Assembly (NCBI RefSeq): GCF_000429365.1
Contig: NZ_AUBS01000003.1
Coordinates: 1-64,000, forward strand
DNA: 64,000 nucleotides
Reading direction: 5' to 3'
Source: Pseudodonghicola xiamenensis DSM 18339
GTDB lineage: Bacteria; Pseudomonadota; Alphaproteobacteria; Rhodobacterales; Rhodobacteraceae
Each line of letters opens with the position of its first letter. Position 1 is the first letter of the stretch. The position numbers and the translations under genes are program-made. The notes under the pieces are model-generated. The model ran no database searches. It was not told where the DNA came from and saw only the letters and a list, made by a program, of their open reading frames with translations. Below are positions 9,298 to 20,965 of the stretch, in pieces.

Positions 9298-10857
9298 TCA
9301 GCGCAGCCAGACCTCGACCCGGCGGTTGACCTGTCGGCCCCAATCACTGTCATCGCAGGCCATCGGCAAAGCTTCTCCAAAGGCTTCCACCCCGATCTCG
9401 ACACGATCGAGATCCACTGTCTTGGCAGCGACCAGAACCGCATCGCGCACGGCTTCGGCCCGTTTCAACGCGATCGCCCGGTTGCCTTCGGCCGGTCCGT
9501 CACCGTCGCTGAATCCGACGAACAGCAATCTCTGCGCATCGAACGCGCCGATTTCAAGCGCCCGGGCAAGCTGGTCGATATTGGCGCGCGACTGAGCGTC
9601 AGGCCGGGTCGAACCGGTTTCAAAGCGGAACGAGGTGGAAAGCCGCGTCAGCGGTCGCAGGGTGGTGATCATCCGCTGCAGCTCTTCCAGCGGGACCTCA
9701 GCCCCGGCCGACGCAATCGCATTGGCCAGCCGGTCGCCCTGGGCATCGACGGTAATCCGCTCTGGCGCCTGATCGACGAATCCGGCGCGACGGATCACGA
9801 TCTGCGCTGCCGGGCTCTGCACGTAAAGCAGGAATTCCCGCGCCACCTTGGGCAACCGCCGCGCCGGCATATAAAGGAACATCGGCGCGACCAGCGGGTA
9901 ATCCTCGGTCTTGATACTGCGCCGGTTGGCCGCCAGCGAAAAGCCGCAGGCTCCGGTCAGTGGCAGCACCCGTGCCATCCCGGTTTCGGCGAAACTGGCA
10001 ATACCGATGGCAAAGGGATCCGCCACCACCGCGCGGGCCAGATCGCCACTGCGCGCGTGCCGCGCCACGCCTTCGGTCAATGTCAGCCCCGCCGGACGCA
10101 GCAGCCGGTCTTCCATCGCCTGCAATAGGCCGGACCCGGCCTCGGGCAGATGCAGCGCGATTGGCGCATCCGGACCGCCCAGATCGGCCCAGCTCAGAAT
10201 CTCGCCGGCAAAAATACGCGCCAGATCGCTTGTGGAAATCTGCCTGAGCGGATTGCCCGGCGCCACCACCGGCACCATCGCGTCAAGCGCCAGCACCTTG
10301 GACCGGTTGCGGTCGGTCATGTCCCCCATGCCCGCCTCGAAGGCCCGCTGGCGTTCATCAGGCCGGATTTCACGCAGCGCCAGCACCAGATCGGCCTCAT
10401 TGGCCAGAAGATCGGCAAAGCCCTCGTCAGTATTGCTGACCCGAAAATTGAACACCGCCATCCGCGCACCATTGTCGCCGCGTGACAGCTTGTAATCGAA
10501 ATCCCGCGGCCCCCTCGTTTCACGGGTGGCCCGCCAGCCATTGCGCAAAGCGAAACCTTCGATCAGGGCCGGCAACAGCACATCGGCCATGGTGGAAGAC
10601 CCCGACAGCGCCAGTTCAGCGACATAATCCGTCAGATTGGGGCAGCCCGGCCCAAGGCAGGATACACCAGAACCATCGACTGTCAGCTCCCCATATTTGG
10701 TATCCAGCCGGTAAAACTCGCCATCGAATCCCAAAAGCGTGCCCGAGACTTCGACCGCCCCATCAGGCGATGTCAGGGTAACATCCTGTGCCAGCAGGGG
10801 GCGGGCGGCGACAAAAAGAATGAGTGCGGCGAAAGCCGCCGCACGATGCCAAAACAT
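9298..10857 (-). CDS. Secreted phosphate-binding-like / OmpA fusion protein
   Basis: 519 residues. A Sec signal peptide (ALILFVAARPLLAQ) is followed by a PstS-like periplasmic binding region at about 90-370, including LSGSSTMADVLLPALIEGF and the phosphate-loop-like EAGSGLLQA. An OmpA peptidoglycan-binding domain lies at about 400-519 (STSFRFETGSTRPDA, LLFVGFSDGDG, NRRVEVWLR). Such a fusion would bind a ligand while anchored to peptidoglycan; the ligand is unknown. It runs in the same direction as the next upstream gene, 24 bp away. No Pst permease or ATPase is nearby, so a role as a phosphate transporter subunit is unlikely. Confidence 0.8.
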   Translation of the reverse strand: MFWHRAAAFAALILFVAARPLLAQDVTLTSPDGAVEVSGTLLGFDGEFYRLDTKYGELTVDGSGVSCLGPGCPNLTDYVAELALSGSSTMADVLLPALIEGFALRNGWRATRETRGPRDFDYKLSRGDNGARMAVFNFRVSNTDEGFADLLANEADLVLALREIRPDERQRAFEAGMGDMTDRNRSKVLALDAMVPVVAPGNPLRQISTSDLARIFAGEILSWADLGGPDAPIALHLPEAGSGLLQAMEDRLLRPAGLTLTEGVARHARSGDLARAVVADPFAIGIASFAETGMARVLPLTGACGFSLAANRRSIKTEDYPLVAPMFLYMPARRLPKVAREFLLYVQSPAAQIVIRRAGFVDQAPERITVDAQGDRLANAIASAGAEVPLEELQRMITTLRPLTRLSTSFRFETGSTRPDAQSRANIDQLARALEIGAFDAQRLLFVGFSDGDGPAEGNRAIALKRAEAVRDAVLVAAKTVDLDRVEIGVEAFGEALPMACDDSDWGRQVNRRVEVWLR

Positions 10858-10881
10858 ATCAAGCCTTAATTCAATCGCGGA

Positions 10882-11895
10882 TCATTTCGCCGCGATCTTC
10901 AGGTCATCCAACAGATTATTCAACACAAGAAAATCTCCGATCGCGTCGCAGTCGGGCACCGAAAGCTCAAGCTCGCGGGTTTTGACCCGATCCTCGGCCT
11001 GACGCTCAAGCAACTGGGCGGAAATGTCACGGCCACAATTTTGCGCGGTAATCTCGGCCTCGACAGTCAGGGCGATGGAACCAGCACGATCCGACTGGCC
11101 GGCAGGAAAGGAATAGACCTCGGCCGTCAGCGGGGCGAGCGCCATCGGCGCCCCTAGGCGAACCACGGCTCCATGAAGGGCGGGCTCCTGCTTCAACTCC
11201 GCCGCAGAAAGCCCCGACCAGATATGGCCCGGCTGCCCATAGGTGGCGCCGAATTCGCGGGCATGCAATTGAAACCCCTCGGCGCCGGCCCATTGCAGCG
11301 CGATACGGTCGAAATCGTTGATATCGGGCACCTGCGTCAGCGCGACCGCGCCATCCCCATTGTCGAAGGCTGCGATGAATACCGCCTTCTCGGCAAGGGC
11401 CGGGATCACCAGCTCAAGCCGGCCATCGTCGTCGGTCAGTTCGGCGAAGAACATGCCGTGATGATGAATCACCACCCGAGAAGCTGCCATGCAGGGCGCA
11501 TGGACCACAAGCTCGACCAGCGCACCGGGACGGGCCATTGCCTCCGCCGTCACCTCACAACCCGATGCCGGGGCATCGGACCCCGCCACATCGGCCGCGG
11601 TAGCCGGGGCTTCGGGCGGCGGGGCCGATGTCAGGGCGATCTTGCCGATCTCAAGTGGTTCTGCCGCCCGGGCAGGCGCTTTCAACGGCTGCGGAACAAC
11701 AGGGTCCGCAGGCGCGACGGGCGCGGCACCCCTCTGCACCGACGGCAGGCCTGTATCGGATGCGGATGCCTCGGCCATCCGGTTCGCCGGAAGCGACGCG
11801 GCGGGCAGCGGGACGAACCGCTGCATCGCATAGCCGATCCCCAGGGCACAGACCAACGTACCGCCGGCCAGCGCAATCAGACGAAGCTTGGACAT
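10882..11895 (-). CDS. Anchored hypothetical protein downstream of secA
   Basis: 337 residues, family not recognised. An N-terminal hydrophobic segment (LIALAGGTLVCALGIGYAM) looks like a signal anchor. A Pro/Ala-rich linker (about 35-110) follows, then a domain with Cys pairs (GCEVTAEAM, HAPCM, ITAQNCG, VPDCD) that could form disulfides in the periplasm. The ATG at 11895 has GGAGG nine bases upstream and is preferred to an in-frame codon six residues earlier. It lies between secA and the PBP-OmpA gene on the same strand; similar genes are sometimes called translocase only because of that position. Confidence 0.7.
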   Translation of the reverse strand: MSKLRLIALAGGTLVCALGIGYAMQRFVPLPAASLPANRMAEASASDTGLPSVQRGAAPVAPADPVVPQPLKAPARAAEPLEIGKIALTSAPPPEAPATAADVAGSDAPASGCEVTAEAMARPGALVELVVHAPCMAASRVVIHHHGMFFAELTDDDGRLELVIPALAEKAVFIAAFDNGDGAVALTQVPDINDFDRIALQWAGAEGFQLHAREFGATYGQPGHIWSGLSAAELKQEPALHGAVVRLGAPMALAPLTAEVYSFPAGQSDRAGSIALTVEAEITAQNCGRDISAQLLERQAEDRVKTRELELSVPDCDAIGDFLVLNNLLDDLKIAAK

Positions 11896-11940
11896 GAACG
11901 CATCCTCCACCACAAAACGGGTTGAGGAATATCTGCCCCC

Positions 11941-11965
11941 GAAAGGCGGCCATGATATGGCCGCC
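11941..11965 (-). terminator. Probable weak terminator after secA
   Basis: Read on the minus strand: GGCGGCCAT, ATC, ATGGCCGCC, then TTTC. The stem is nine perfect base pairs, but the T-run is short. It lies 40 bp beyond the secA stop and before the ribosome site of the next gene, so it may only partly stop read-through. Confidence 0.5.
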
Positions 11966-12004
11966 GGGAGGACTCATTCGGGCAGTTTCGTGACCCCGCC
12001 GGGA

Positions 12005-14725
<2,721 letters not shown>

Positions 14726-14900
14726 ATTGCCTCCGCGGCTCTAACTTGATCGTGTTCTGGTCAGGCTTGCCCGCCCTGCGCGCAACCCATAGATACCTGG
14801 GGAAACGGTCCTGACCTCGGCCCTAAGGCGATGTAAGGGGCAGTGGAAACAGTGTCAACGCCGCGCCCTGCCGCGGTTCCCCAAGGAATAGGAAGATTCA

Positions 14901-15794
14901 ATGTTCAAAGGTCTTACCACGCTGGCGCTGGCCGGCCTGATGGCGGTGCCCGCACTGGCGGAAACCAAGACGGAAGCCCCGGCCGAGACCGCCGCAGCCG
15001 AAACCCCGGCTGTCCCGGCCCCCACTGCCGAAACCGTCGTCGCCACCGTCAACGGACAGGATATCACCCTGGGCCAGGTCATCGTTGCGCGCACCACCTT
15101 GCCGCAACAGTACCAGCAACTGCCGCCCGACGTTCTCTATGACGCCATCCTGGAACAGCTGATCCAGCAAACCGTTCTGGCCGAAGAACATGGCCCCGAA
15201 CTGACGCTGCACGCCAAGATCGCCCTGGCCAATGAAACCCGCCAGCTTCTGGCCGGCGATCAGATCGAAAAGATCATGACCGCCGCCGCCAGCGAAGATG
15301 CCATCAAGGCCGCTTACGAGGCCAAATACGGCGCCGACTATCACGAGATGGAATATAACGCGGCGCATATTCTGGTTGAGACCGAAGATGAGGCCAAGGC
15401 AATCCGCAAGGAGCTGGAAGACGGCGCCGATTTCACCGAAATGGCGAAATCCAAATCCACCGGCCCGTCGGGTCCCAATGGCGGAGAACTGGGCTGGTTT
15501 TCCAAAGGCATGATGGTGCCGGAATTCGAAGATGCCGTGATGGCCATGAAACCCGGCGAGATTTCGCAACCGGTGAAAACCCAATTCGGCTGGCACCTGG
15601 TCAAGCTGAACGAGGAACGCGAGAAAGCGGCACCGTCCCTTGAAGAGGTGCACGATCAGCTTGCCGCCGAATTGCAGCAAAAAGCCGTAGCGGATCACGT
15701 CAAGGAACTGGTAGATAACGCCGAAGTCACACGGCCCGAAATCGAAGGGCTGAACCCGGCAATGATCCAGGATCTGGATCTGGTAAGGAAGTAA
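14901..15794 (+). CDS. Periplasmic parvulin-type peptidyl-prolyl isomerase
   Basis: Catalyses cis-trans isomerisation of prolyl bonds during folding of exported proteins. It is 297 residues. Signal peptide: LTTLALAGLMAVPALAETK. An Ala/Pro/Glu-rich spacer is followed by a SurA/PrsA-like N-terminal helical region, then a parvulin domain at about 150-255 with AAHILVETEDEAKAI, GPSGPNGGELGWFSKGMM and QTQFGWHLVKL-like elements. The start has AAGGAATAGGAAG upstream. argJ begins 3 bp after the stop, so the two are likely co-transcribed although functionally unrelated. Confidence 0.92.
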   Translation: MFKGLTTLALAGLMAVPALAETKTEAPAETAAAETPAVPAPTAETVVATVNGQDITLGQVIVARTTLPQQYQQLPPDVLYDAILEQLIQQTVLAEEHGPELTLHAKIALANETRQLLAGDQIEKIMTAAASEDAIKAAYEAKYGADYHEMEYNAAHILVETEDEAKAIRKELEDGADFTEMAKSKSTGPSGPNGGELGWFSKGMMVPEFEDAVMAMKPGEISQPVKTQFGWHLVKLNEEREKAAPSLEEVHDQLAAELQQKAVADHVKELVDNAEVTRPEIEGLNPAMIQDLDLVRK

Positions 15795-15797
15795 ATC

Positions 15798-17024
15798 TTG
15801 GCCACTATCTCGCATGTCTCACCGCTGGCACCTGCGTATTTTCCTGAACTGCCGCTGATCGGCGGCGTTCGCTTTGCCTCTGCCGCGGCGGGCGTGCGAT
15901 ATAAGGGCCGAACCGACGTCATGCTGGCGGTGCTGCAACCCGGCACCGCCATCGCCGGCGTCTTCACCAAATCTGCCACCCGCTCGGCTCCGGTGCTGGA
16001 CTGCCAGGCCAAACTTGGCCAACCCGCCGGCGGACCGGCGGCCATCCTGGTGAACTCCGGCAACTCCAACGCCTTTACCGGCCACTACGGCCAGGCCTCG
16101 GTCTCCGAGATCACCGCCGCCGTCGCCAAGGTGACCGGCGTCGACCAGTCCCGTGTGTTCACCGCCTCGACCGGGGTGATCGGCGAACCGCTACCGCACG
16201 AAAAGATCATCACCAAGCTCGAAGAGTTGAATGGCGCGCTGTCCGATGCGGCGATCGAAGACGCCGCCCGCGCCATCATGACCACCGACACCTTCGCCAA
16301 GGGTGCCACCGCCGAAATCGAGATCGACGGCAAACCGGTGAAAATCGCCGGTATCGCCAAGGGGTCGGGCATGATTGCACCGGATATGGCAACCATGCTG
16401 GTCTATATCTTCACAGATGCTGCCTATGATCAGGCTGCACTGCAGGCGCTGTTGTCGAAACTGACCGAGACCACGTTCAACTGCATAACGGTGGATAGCG
16501 ATACCTCGACCTCAGACAGCCTGATGCTGGCCGCCACCGGTGCCGCCGGCGTCGACGCCACCGGCAATGCCGCTTTCGAAACGGCGCTGAACAGCGTCAT
16601 GCTGGATCTGTCGCAACAAGTTGTTCGCGACGGCGAAGGCGCCACGAAATTCGTCGAAATCCGTGTCACCGGCGCGGCCAGCGATGCCGATGCCAAGATC
16701 CATGGCCTGGCGATTGCCAATTCGCCGCTGGTCAAGACCGCCATCGCCGGCGAGGATCCGAACTGGGGCCGCGTCGTCATGGCAATCGGCAAATCCGGAG
16801 CCGCAGCCGACCGCGATAGCCTGACCATCCGGTTCGGCGACATTCTGGTGGCCGAAAACGGCTGGGTCTCTCCCAACTATAGCGAGGATCAGGCCGCCGC
16901 CTATATGAAGGGGCAAGACCTGGTGATCGCCGTCGATCTGGGTCTCGGCTCCGGCAAGGCCACCGTCTGGACCTGCGACCTGACCCACGGGTATATCGAA
17001 ATCAACGCGGATTACCGGTCGTGA
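15798..17024 (+). CDS. argJ: Bifunctional glutamate N-acetyltransferase / amino-acid acetyltransferase
   Basis: Transfers acetyl from N-acetylornithine to glutamate in the cyclic arginine pathway, and may also acetylate glutamate from acetyl-CoA. It is 408 residues. The self-cleavage site is in GSGMIAPDMATML, where Thr199 becomes the new N-terminal nucleophile. Other conserved blocks are GVFTKSATRSAPV and GEDPNWGRVVMAIG. The start is a TTG at 15798 with AAGGAAG upstream. It follows the isomerase gene by 3 bp and overlaps mutT by 4 bp. argG, another arginine gene, lies 30 kb away. Confidence 0.97.
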   Translation: MATISHVSPLAPAYFPELPLIGGVRFASAAAGVRYKGRTDVMLAVLQPGTAIAGVFTKSATRSAPVLDCQAKLGQPAGGPAAILVNSGNSNAFTGHYGQASVSEITAAVAKVTGVDQSRVFTASTGVIGEPLPHEKIITKLEELNGALSDAAIEDAARAIMTTDTFAKGATAEIEIDGKPVKIAGIAKGSGMIAPDMATMLVYIFTDAAYDQAALQALLSKLTETTFNCITVDSDTSTSDSLMLAATGAAGVDATGNAAFETALNSVMLDLSQQVVRDGEGATKFVEIRVTGAASDADAKIHGLAIANSPLVKTAIAGEDPNWGRVVMAIGKSGAAADRDSLTIRFGDILVAENGWVSPNYSEDQAAAYMKGQDLVIAVDLGLGSGKATVWTCDLTHGYIEINADYRS

Positions 17025-17419
17025 AAGTCGTCCTGGTTTCCGCCGTCGCGCTGATCGACCCGGACGGGCGCGTGCTTCTGGCACAGCGCCCGGCAGGCAA
17101 ATCTCTGGCCGGCCTGTGGGAATTTCCCGGCGGCAAGGTGGAGCCGGGCGAATCGCCCGAAGCGGCGCTGATCCGTGAATTGCAGGAGGAACTGGGCATC
17201 GACACCTGGTCCTCCTGCCTGGCACCCCTGACCTTTGCCAGCCACGGCTATGAGGATTTCCACCTGCTGATGCCGCTCTTTGCCTGCCGCAAGTGGAGCG
17301 GTATTCCGCAGGCCCGCGAAGGGCAGGTGTTGAAGTGGGTCAAACCGGCCGAGTTGCGCGATTACCCGATGCCGCCAGCCGACATCCCACTGATCCCGAT
17401 CCTGCGCGACTGGCTATAA
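17021..17419 (+). CDS. mutT: 8-oxo-dGTP pyrophosphatase MutT
   Basis: Nudix hydrolase that cleans 8-oxo-dGTP from the nucleotide pool. It is 132 residues. The complete Nudix box is GGKVEPGESPEAALIRELQ followed by EELGI, and the family-typical N-terminus VVLVSAVALIDPDGRVLLAQRP precedes it. GTG start at 17021 inside the argJ stop (GTGA overlap). The position after argJ suggests translational coupling. The short length and MutT-like sequence favour MutT over other Nudix classes. Confidence 0.93.
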   Translation: MKVVLVSAVALIDPDGRVLLAQRPAGKSLAGLWEFPGGKVEPGESPEAALIRELQEELGIDTWSSCLAPLTFASHGYEDFHLLMPLFACRKWSGIPQAREGQVLKWVKPAELRDYPMPPADIPLIPILRDWL

Positions 17420-17571
17420 CGCCGGTATTCCAAGCGCCGGCATCGTCATGAGCTACCCAGATCTTGTGAAACAAGACGAATTTCGGACGGTTTTTTCATC
17501 ATTTTGTGTATAGGGCGAAATACACCTTTTGATGTATTCTCAGCATGTCATTTCTTGAGGGAGGAGTTGAC

Positions 17572-17706
17572 GTGCTTCGCACCATCATCGTGAGCAGTTG
17601 CATCTCTGTGCAGGGGGTTTTCGTTCGCGCCCTGCCGAACGGCCGCATCGCCGTTCGCGTTGGTCAGAAGGTGTACGAAGGACAACCGGTTAAGGCCTGC
17701 GCCTGA
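17572..17706 (+). CDS. 44-residue conserved-looking small protein
   Basis: Starts at a GTG with an excellent ribosome site (GGGAGGAG, five bases before). Reads MLRTIIVSSCISVQGVFVRA then LPNGRIAVRVGQKVYEGQPV and a short end. The alternating hydrophobic and charged pattern suggests a small beta-rich fold. No signal peptide, function unknown. An in-frame ATG at 17545 would put the ribosome site inside the gene, so the GTG is preferred. The AT-rich stretch 17460-17545 before it, including TGTAT-N8-ATACA at about 17505, probably holds its promoter. A strong terminator follows. Confidence 0.65.
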   Translation: MLRTIIVSSCISVQGVFVRALPNGRIAVRVGQKVYEGQPVKACA

Positions 17707-17731
17707 CACCGCAGACCGATAGGTCGAAAAC

Positions 17732-17773
17732 AAAAAACGGGGCAGCGCACTTCCACGCTGCCCCGTTTTGTTT
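17732..17773. terminator. Bidirectional intrinsic terminator
   Basis: CGGGGCAGCG, an 8-base loop, CGCTGCCCCG, flanked by A-run and T-run (AAAAAA on the left, TTTTGTTT on the right). It serves both the 44-residue gene from the left and infB from the right. It means infB ends its operon here, without rbfA or truB. Confidence 0.92.
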
Positions 17774-17793
17774 GATCCTGATCGCCCGGTGGA

Positions 17794-20313
17794 TCAGTCG
17801 AGATTACGCTCGACTTCCTCACGCTCGAAGATTTCGATGACATCGCCGGGGCGAATATCGTCGTAATTCTCGAAGGCCATGCCGCATTCCTGCCCGGACT
17901 GAACTTCAGCCACTTCGTCCTTGAAGCGCTTGAGTGTCTTCAGCGTGCCTTCGTGGATCACCACGTTGTCGCGCAGCAAACGCACCCCGGCAGAGCGACG
18001 CGCCACACCTTCGGTGACCAGACAGCCGGCGACCTTGCCAACGTTGGAAACCTTGAAAACTTCCTTGATCTGGGCGTAACCGATGAAGTTCTCGCGGATC
18101 TCGTTCGACAACAGACCGGAAGCCGCCGCTTTCACGTCATCCACAAGATCGTAGATCACCGAATAATAGCGGATCTCCACACCCTTCTGGTTCGCCGCGC
18201 TGCGTGCCGGCGCATTGGCCCGCACGTTGAAGCCGATGACCGGGGCGCCCGATGCTTCTGCCAGGCCGATATCGGTTTCGGTGATGGCACCAACTCCCGA
18301 ATGCAGCACGCGCACACGCACCTCGTCGTTGCCGACCTTTTCCAGCGCCTGAACGATCGCCTCGGCCGACCCCTGCACATCCGCCTTCACCAGAACCGGA
18401 AGCTCAGAGACGTTTTCGTCGTCCTTGGCCTTCTTCATCAACTGTTCCAGCGTCGTGGCGGCACCGGCGGCAGCGCGTTTTTCCTTGGCCAGGTTTTCGC
18501 GATATTCCGCGATCTCACGGGCCTGCGCCTCGGTATCGACCACGTTCAGAACGTCGCCGGCCTCGGGTGTGCCATTCAGGCCCAGCACCTCGACCGGAAC
18601 CGACGGACCAGCCTCCTGCACTCGATCGCCCTTGTCGTTCACCAACGCCCGAACCTTGCCGTATTGTTCGCCCACGACAAAGATATCGCCTTGGCGCAGC
18701 GTACCGTTCTGCACCAGAACGGTGGCAACCGGACCACGGCCGACGTCAAGCTGCGCCTCGATCACTGCGCCTTCGGCTGCCCGCTTGGGGTTGGCCTTGA
18801 GCTCAAGGATTTCCGCCTGCAGCGCGATGGCCTCCAGCAGGTTGTCCAGCCCCTGGCCGGTGATGGCCGAAACTTCGACATCCTGCACCTCGCCGGACAT
18901 CTTTTCGACCACGACCTCGTATTGCAGCAGCTCGGTGCGCACCTTGTCAGGGTTGGCTTCGGGCTTGTCGACCTTGTTGATCGCCACGATCATCGGCACT
19001 CCGGCCGCCTTGGCGTGGTTGATCGCCTCGATCGTCTGCGGCATGACCGAGTCGTCGGCAGCCACGACCAGAACCACGATATCCGTCACCTGAGCCCCGC
19101 GCGAACGCATCGAGGTAAAGGCGGCGTGGCCCGGCGTATCGAGGAAGGTCAGCACCGCACCACTGTCGGTCTTCACCTGATAGGCGCCGATATGCTGGGT
19201 AATCCCGCCGGCCTCGCCCGTGGTCACGCTGGTGTTGCGAATCGCATCCAGCAACGAGGTCTTGCCGTGGTCGACGTGGCCCATGATGGTAATGACCGGC
19301 GGCCGCGGCTGCAGATCCTCGGGCTTGTCCGCTTCGTGCTGGATCACGTCTTCGACGTCGGCATCCGAAACACGGACGACCTTATGGCCGAATTCCTCGA
19401 TGATCAGCTCGGCGGTATCCGCGTCGATGGACTGGTTTTGCGTGACCATCATGCCCATGTTCATCAGGGCCTTGACCACGTCGGCAACGCGTTCAGCCAT
19501 CCGGTTCGCCAGTTCGCTGACGACGATCGTCTCGGGCAGTTGAACCTCGCGGATGATCTTTTCACGCTCTTGCGTGCCCATGGCCTTCTGCCGCGCCCGC
19601 TCTTGCTTGCGCTTCATCGCGGCCATCGACCGTTGCCGCCCACCTTCGCCACCCGTCAGGGCCTGGTTCAGGGTCAGCTTGCCCGAGCGGCGACCTTCGT
19701 CGCGGGTCTTGCTGCGCGGGGTGCGCGCCTGCTGTTCACGCTCGCGTTCGGACTTGCGCTGCACCGGTTGCTGCGCGGAGGCCGGGGCCTGCTTGGCCGC
19801 GCCCCCACGCGCGCCGTCCGCCTTGCGTTCGGCCGGCTGCTCGGCGGCAGCCGCTGCAGCGGCCGCGGCACGCTTCGCGGCGGCCTCTTCCTCAGCACGC
19901 CGGCGTTCTTCCTCTTCGGCCTTGGCGCGGGCGCGCTCTTCAGCCTCGCGCTGTTCGCGCTCTTTCTGTTCCTTCTCGGCCCGCAGGCGCTCGCGCTCTT
20001 CGGCACGGCGGCGTTCCTCGGCCTCGCGCTCGCGGGCTTCCTCGACCTCACGGGCCTTGGCGGCCTGCAGGGCCTTCAGACGGCGCTCCATCTCCGCATC
20101 GGAGATGCCGGCAGGACGGCGCGACGGATCGCCCGTCCGGGCAGACCCACCGCCGGACGACTTGCCCGCACCCTGCTTGGGCACGACCACACGCTTGCGC
20201 TTGGTCTCCACCACAACGTTCTTGGTCCGCCCGTGGCTGAAGCTCTGTTTCACGTTCCCCGAATGGGAACCCCCACGCAGACCCAGGGTCTTTTTGCCGT
20301 CACTATCGCTCAT
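17794..20313 (-). CDS. infB: Translation initiation factor IF-2
   Basis: GTPase that brings initiator tRNA to the small ribosomal subunit and promotes subunit joining. It is 839 residues. The N-terminal basic region ([20 protein letters not shown]) and the long Ala/Glu/Arg-rich coil at about 75-215 precede the IF2N domain. The G-domain has [12 protein letters not shown] (G1), [11 protein letters not shown] (G3) and [10 protein letters not shown] (G4), followed by beta-barrel and C-terminal domains ending [16 protein letters not shown]. Last gene of rimP-nusA-ylxR-infB; its start is 8 bp after the ylxR stop. Confidence 0.99.
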   Translation of the reverse strand: MSDSDGKKTLGLRGGSHSGNVKQSFSHGRTKNVVVETKRKRVVVPKQGAGKSSGGGSARTGDPSRRPAGISDAEMERRLKALQAAKAREVEEAREREAEERRRAEERERLRAEKEQKEREQREAEERARAKAEEEERRRAEEEAAAKRAAAAAAAAAEQPAERKADGARGGAAKQAPASAQQPVQRKSEREREQQARTPRSKTRDEGRRSGKLTLNQALTGGEGGRQRSMAAMKRKQERARQKAMGTQEREKIIREVQLPETIVVSELANRMAERVADVVKALMNMGMMVTQNQSIDADTAELIIEEFGHKVVRVSDADVEDVIQHEADKPEDLQPRPPVITIMGHVDHGKTSLLDAIRNTSVTTGEAGGITQHIGAYQVKTDSGAVLTFLDTPGHAAFTSMRSRGAQVTDIVVLVVAADDSVMPQTIEAINHAKAAGVPMIVAINKVDKPEANPDKVRTELLQYEVVVEKMSGEVQDVEVSAITGQGLDNLLEAIALQAEILELKANPKRAAEGAVIEAQLDVGRGPVATVLVQNGTLRQGDIFVVGEQYGKVRALVNDKGDRVQEAGPSVPVEVLGLNGTPEAGDVLNVVDTEAQAREIAEYRENLAKEKRAAAGAATTLEQLMKKAKDDENVSELPVLVKADVQGSAEAIVQALEKVGNDEVRVRVLHSGVGAITETDIGLAEASGAPVIGFNVRANAPARSAANQKGVEIRYYSVIYDLVDDVKAAASGLLSNEIRENFIGYAQIKEVFKVSNVGKVAGCLVTEGVARRSAGVRLLRDNVVIHEGTLKTLKRFKDEVAEVQSGQECGMAFENYDDIRPGDVIEIFEREEVERNLD

Positions 20314-20321
20314 AAAGCTAC

Positions 20322-20942
20322 TTATCCTTCCCGGCGGCCCCTGCCGCCGTCCGTTTCGCGCAACCCGCGCAAGCGTTGCGCTTCCTCTACAACACGTTTG
20401 TCGAGTCCACCAGAGGCGAGCGCCGCATGTATCACAGTTTCACGACCAAAGGCCATGCCTAGTTCGTCTGCGGTAAGCCAACCGATATAATGGCCACGGT
20501 GGGGGGTGGACAGTTTCGACTTCCCCCGCCCGGAGCCGTCAGACGCCTGGATCAACGTCTGAGCTTCTTCCTTGTCGAGCCAGGTCTTGACCTTCTCATA
20601 GCCAGCGACCGCATCCCCCGACTTGCGCGCCATACTGATCAGATCGACCACCCGCCGCGCCAACAATTGCTCGACCTGCCCGGGCAAATCCTCGGGCAGG
20701 TCGACTTTCTGCTTCAGACCGCGCGCGAAAAGGTTCTTCGCCACCGCCTGTTCCAGCGCCGCGCGGGTCGAGGCCACATAGACCCCCCGACCCGGCAACT
20801 TTCCAGCAAGGTCCGGCACCACCTGGCCACCGGGACCTGCCACGAAACGGATCAGCCCATATTTCGGCTGTACCTCGCCCGTGGCGATGCATTTCCGTTC
20901 AGGACCGTCTTCGCGGTCTTTCAAGACGCCACCGCGACCCAT
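20322..20942 (-). CDS. ylxR: YlxR-family RNA-binding protein (DUF448) with L7Ae-like C-terminal domain
   Basis: 206 residues. The N-terminal YlxR domain carries the [19 protein letters not shown] and [12 protein letters not shown] motifs. The C-terminal half ([19 protein letters not shown] onward) looks like the L7Ae/L30e fold often fused to it in alphaproteobacteria. YlxR proteins bind RNA, and one Gram-positive member modulates RNase P; the role here is not known. I chose the ATG at 20942 ([15 protein letters not shown] upstream); a GTG 12 bases earlier is the alternative. Lies between nusA and infB, a conserved arrangement. Confidence 0.9.
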   Translation of the reverse strand: MGRGGVLKDREDGPERKCIATGEVQPKYGLIRFVAGPGGQVVPDLAGKLPGRGVYVASTRAALEQAVAKNLFARGLKQKVDLPEDLPGQVEQLLARRVVDLISMARKSGDAVAGYEKVKTWLDKEEAQTLIQASDGSGRGKSKLSTPHRGHYIGWLTADELGMAFGRETVIHAALASGGLDKRVVEEAQRLRGLRETDGGRGRREG

Positions 20943-20965
20943 GTCAATCCCCACGGGACCGGAGC

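Noticed and set aside
20240-20262. A third parS-like site in infB (TGTTTCACGTTCCCCG)
   Set aside because: Only the left half matches; the palindrome is broken.
17953-20490. An 845-codon open frame antisense to infB
   Set aside because: Shadow of the infB codon pattern; the His/Arg/Leu-rich translation has no domains.
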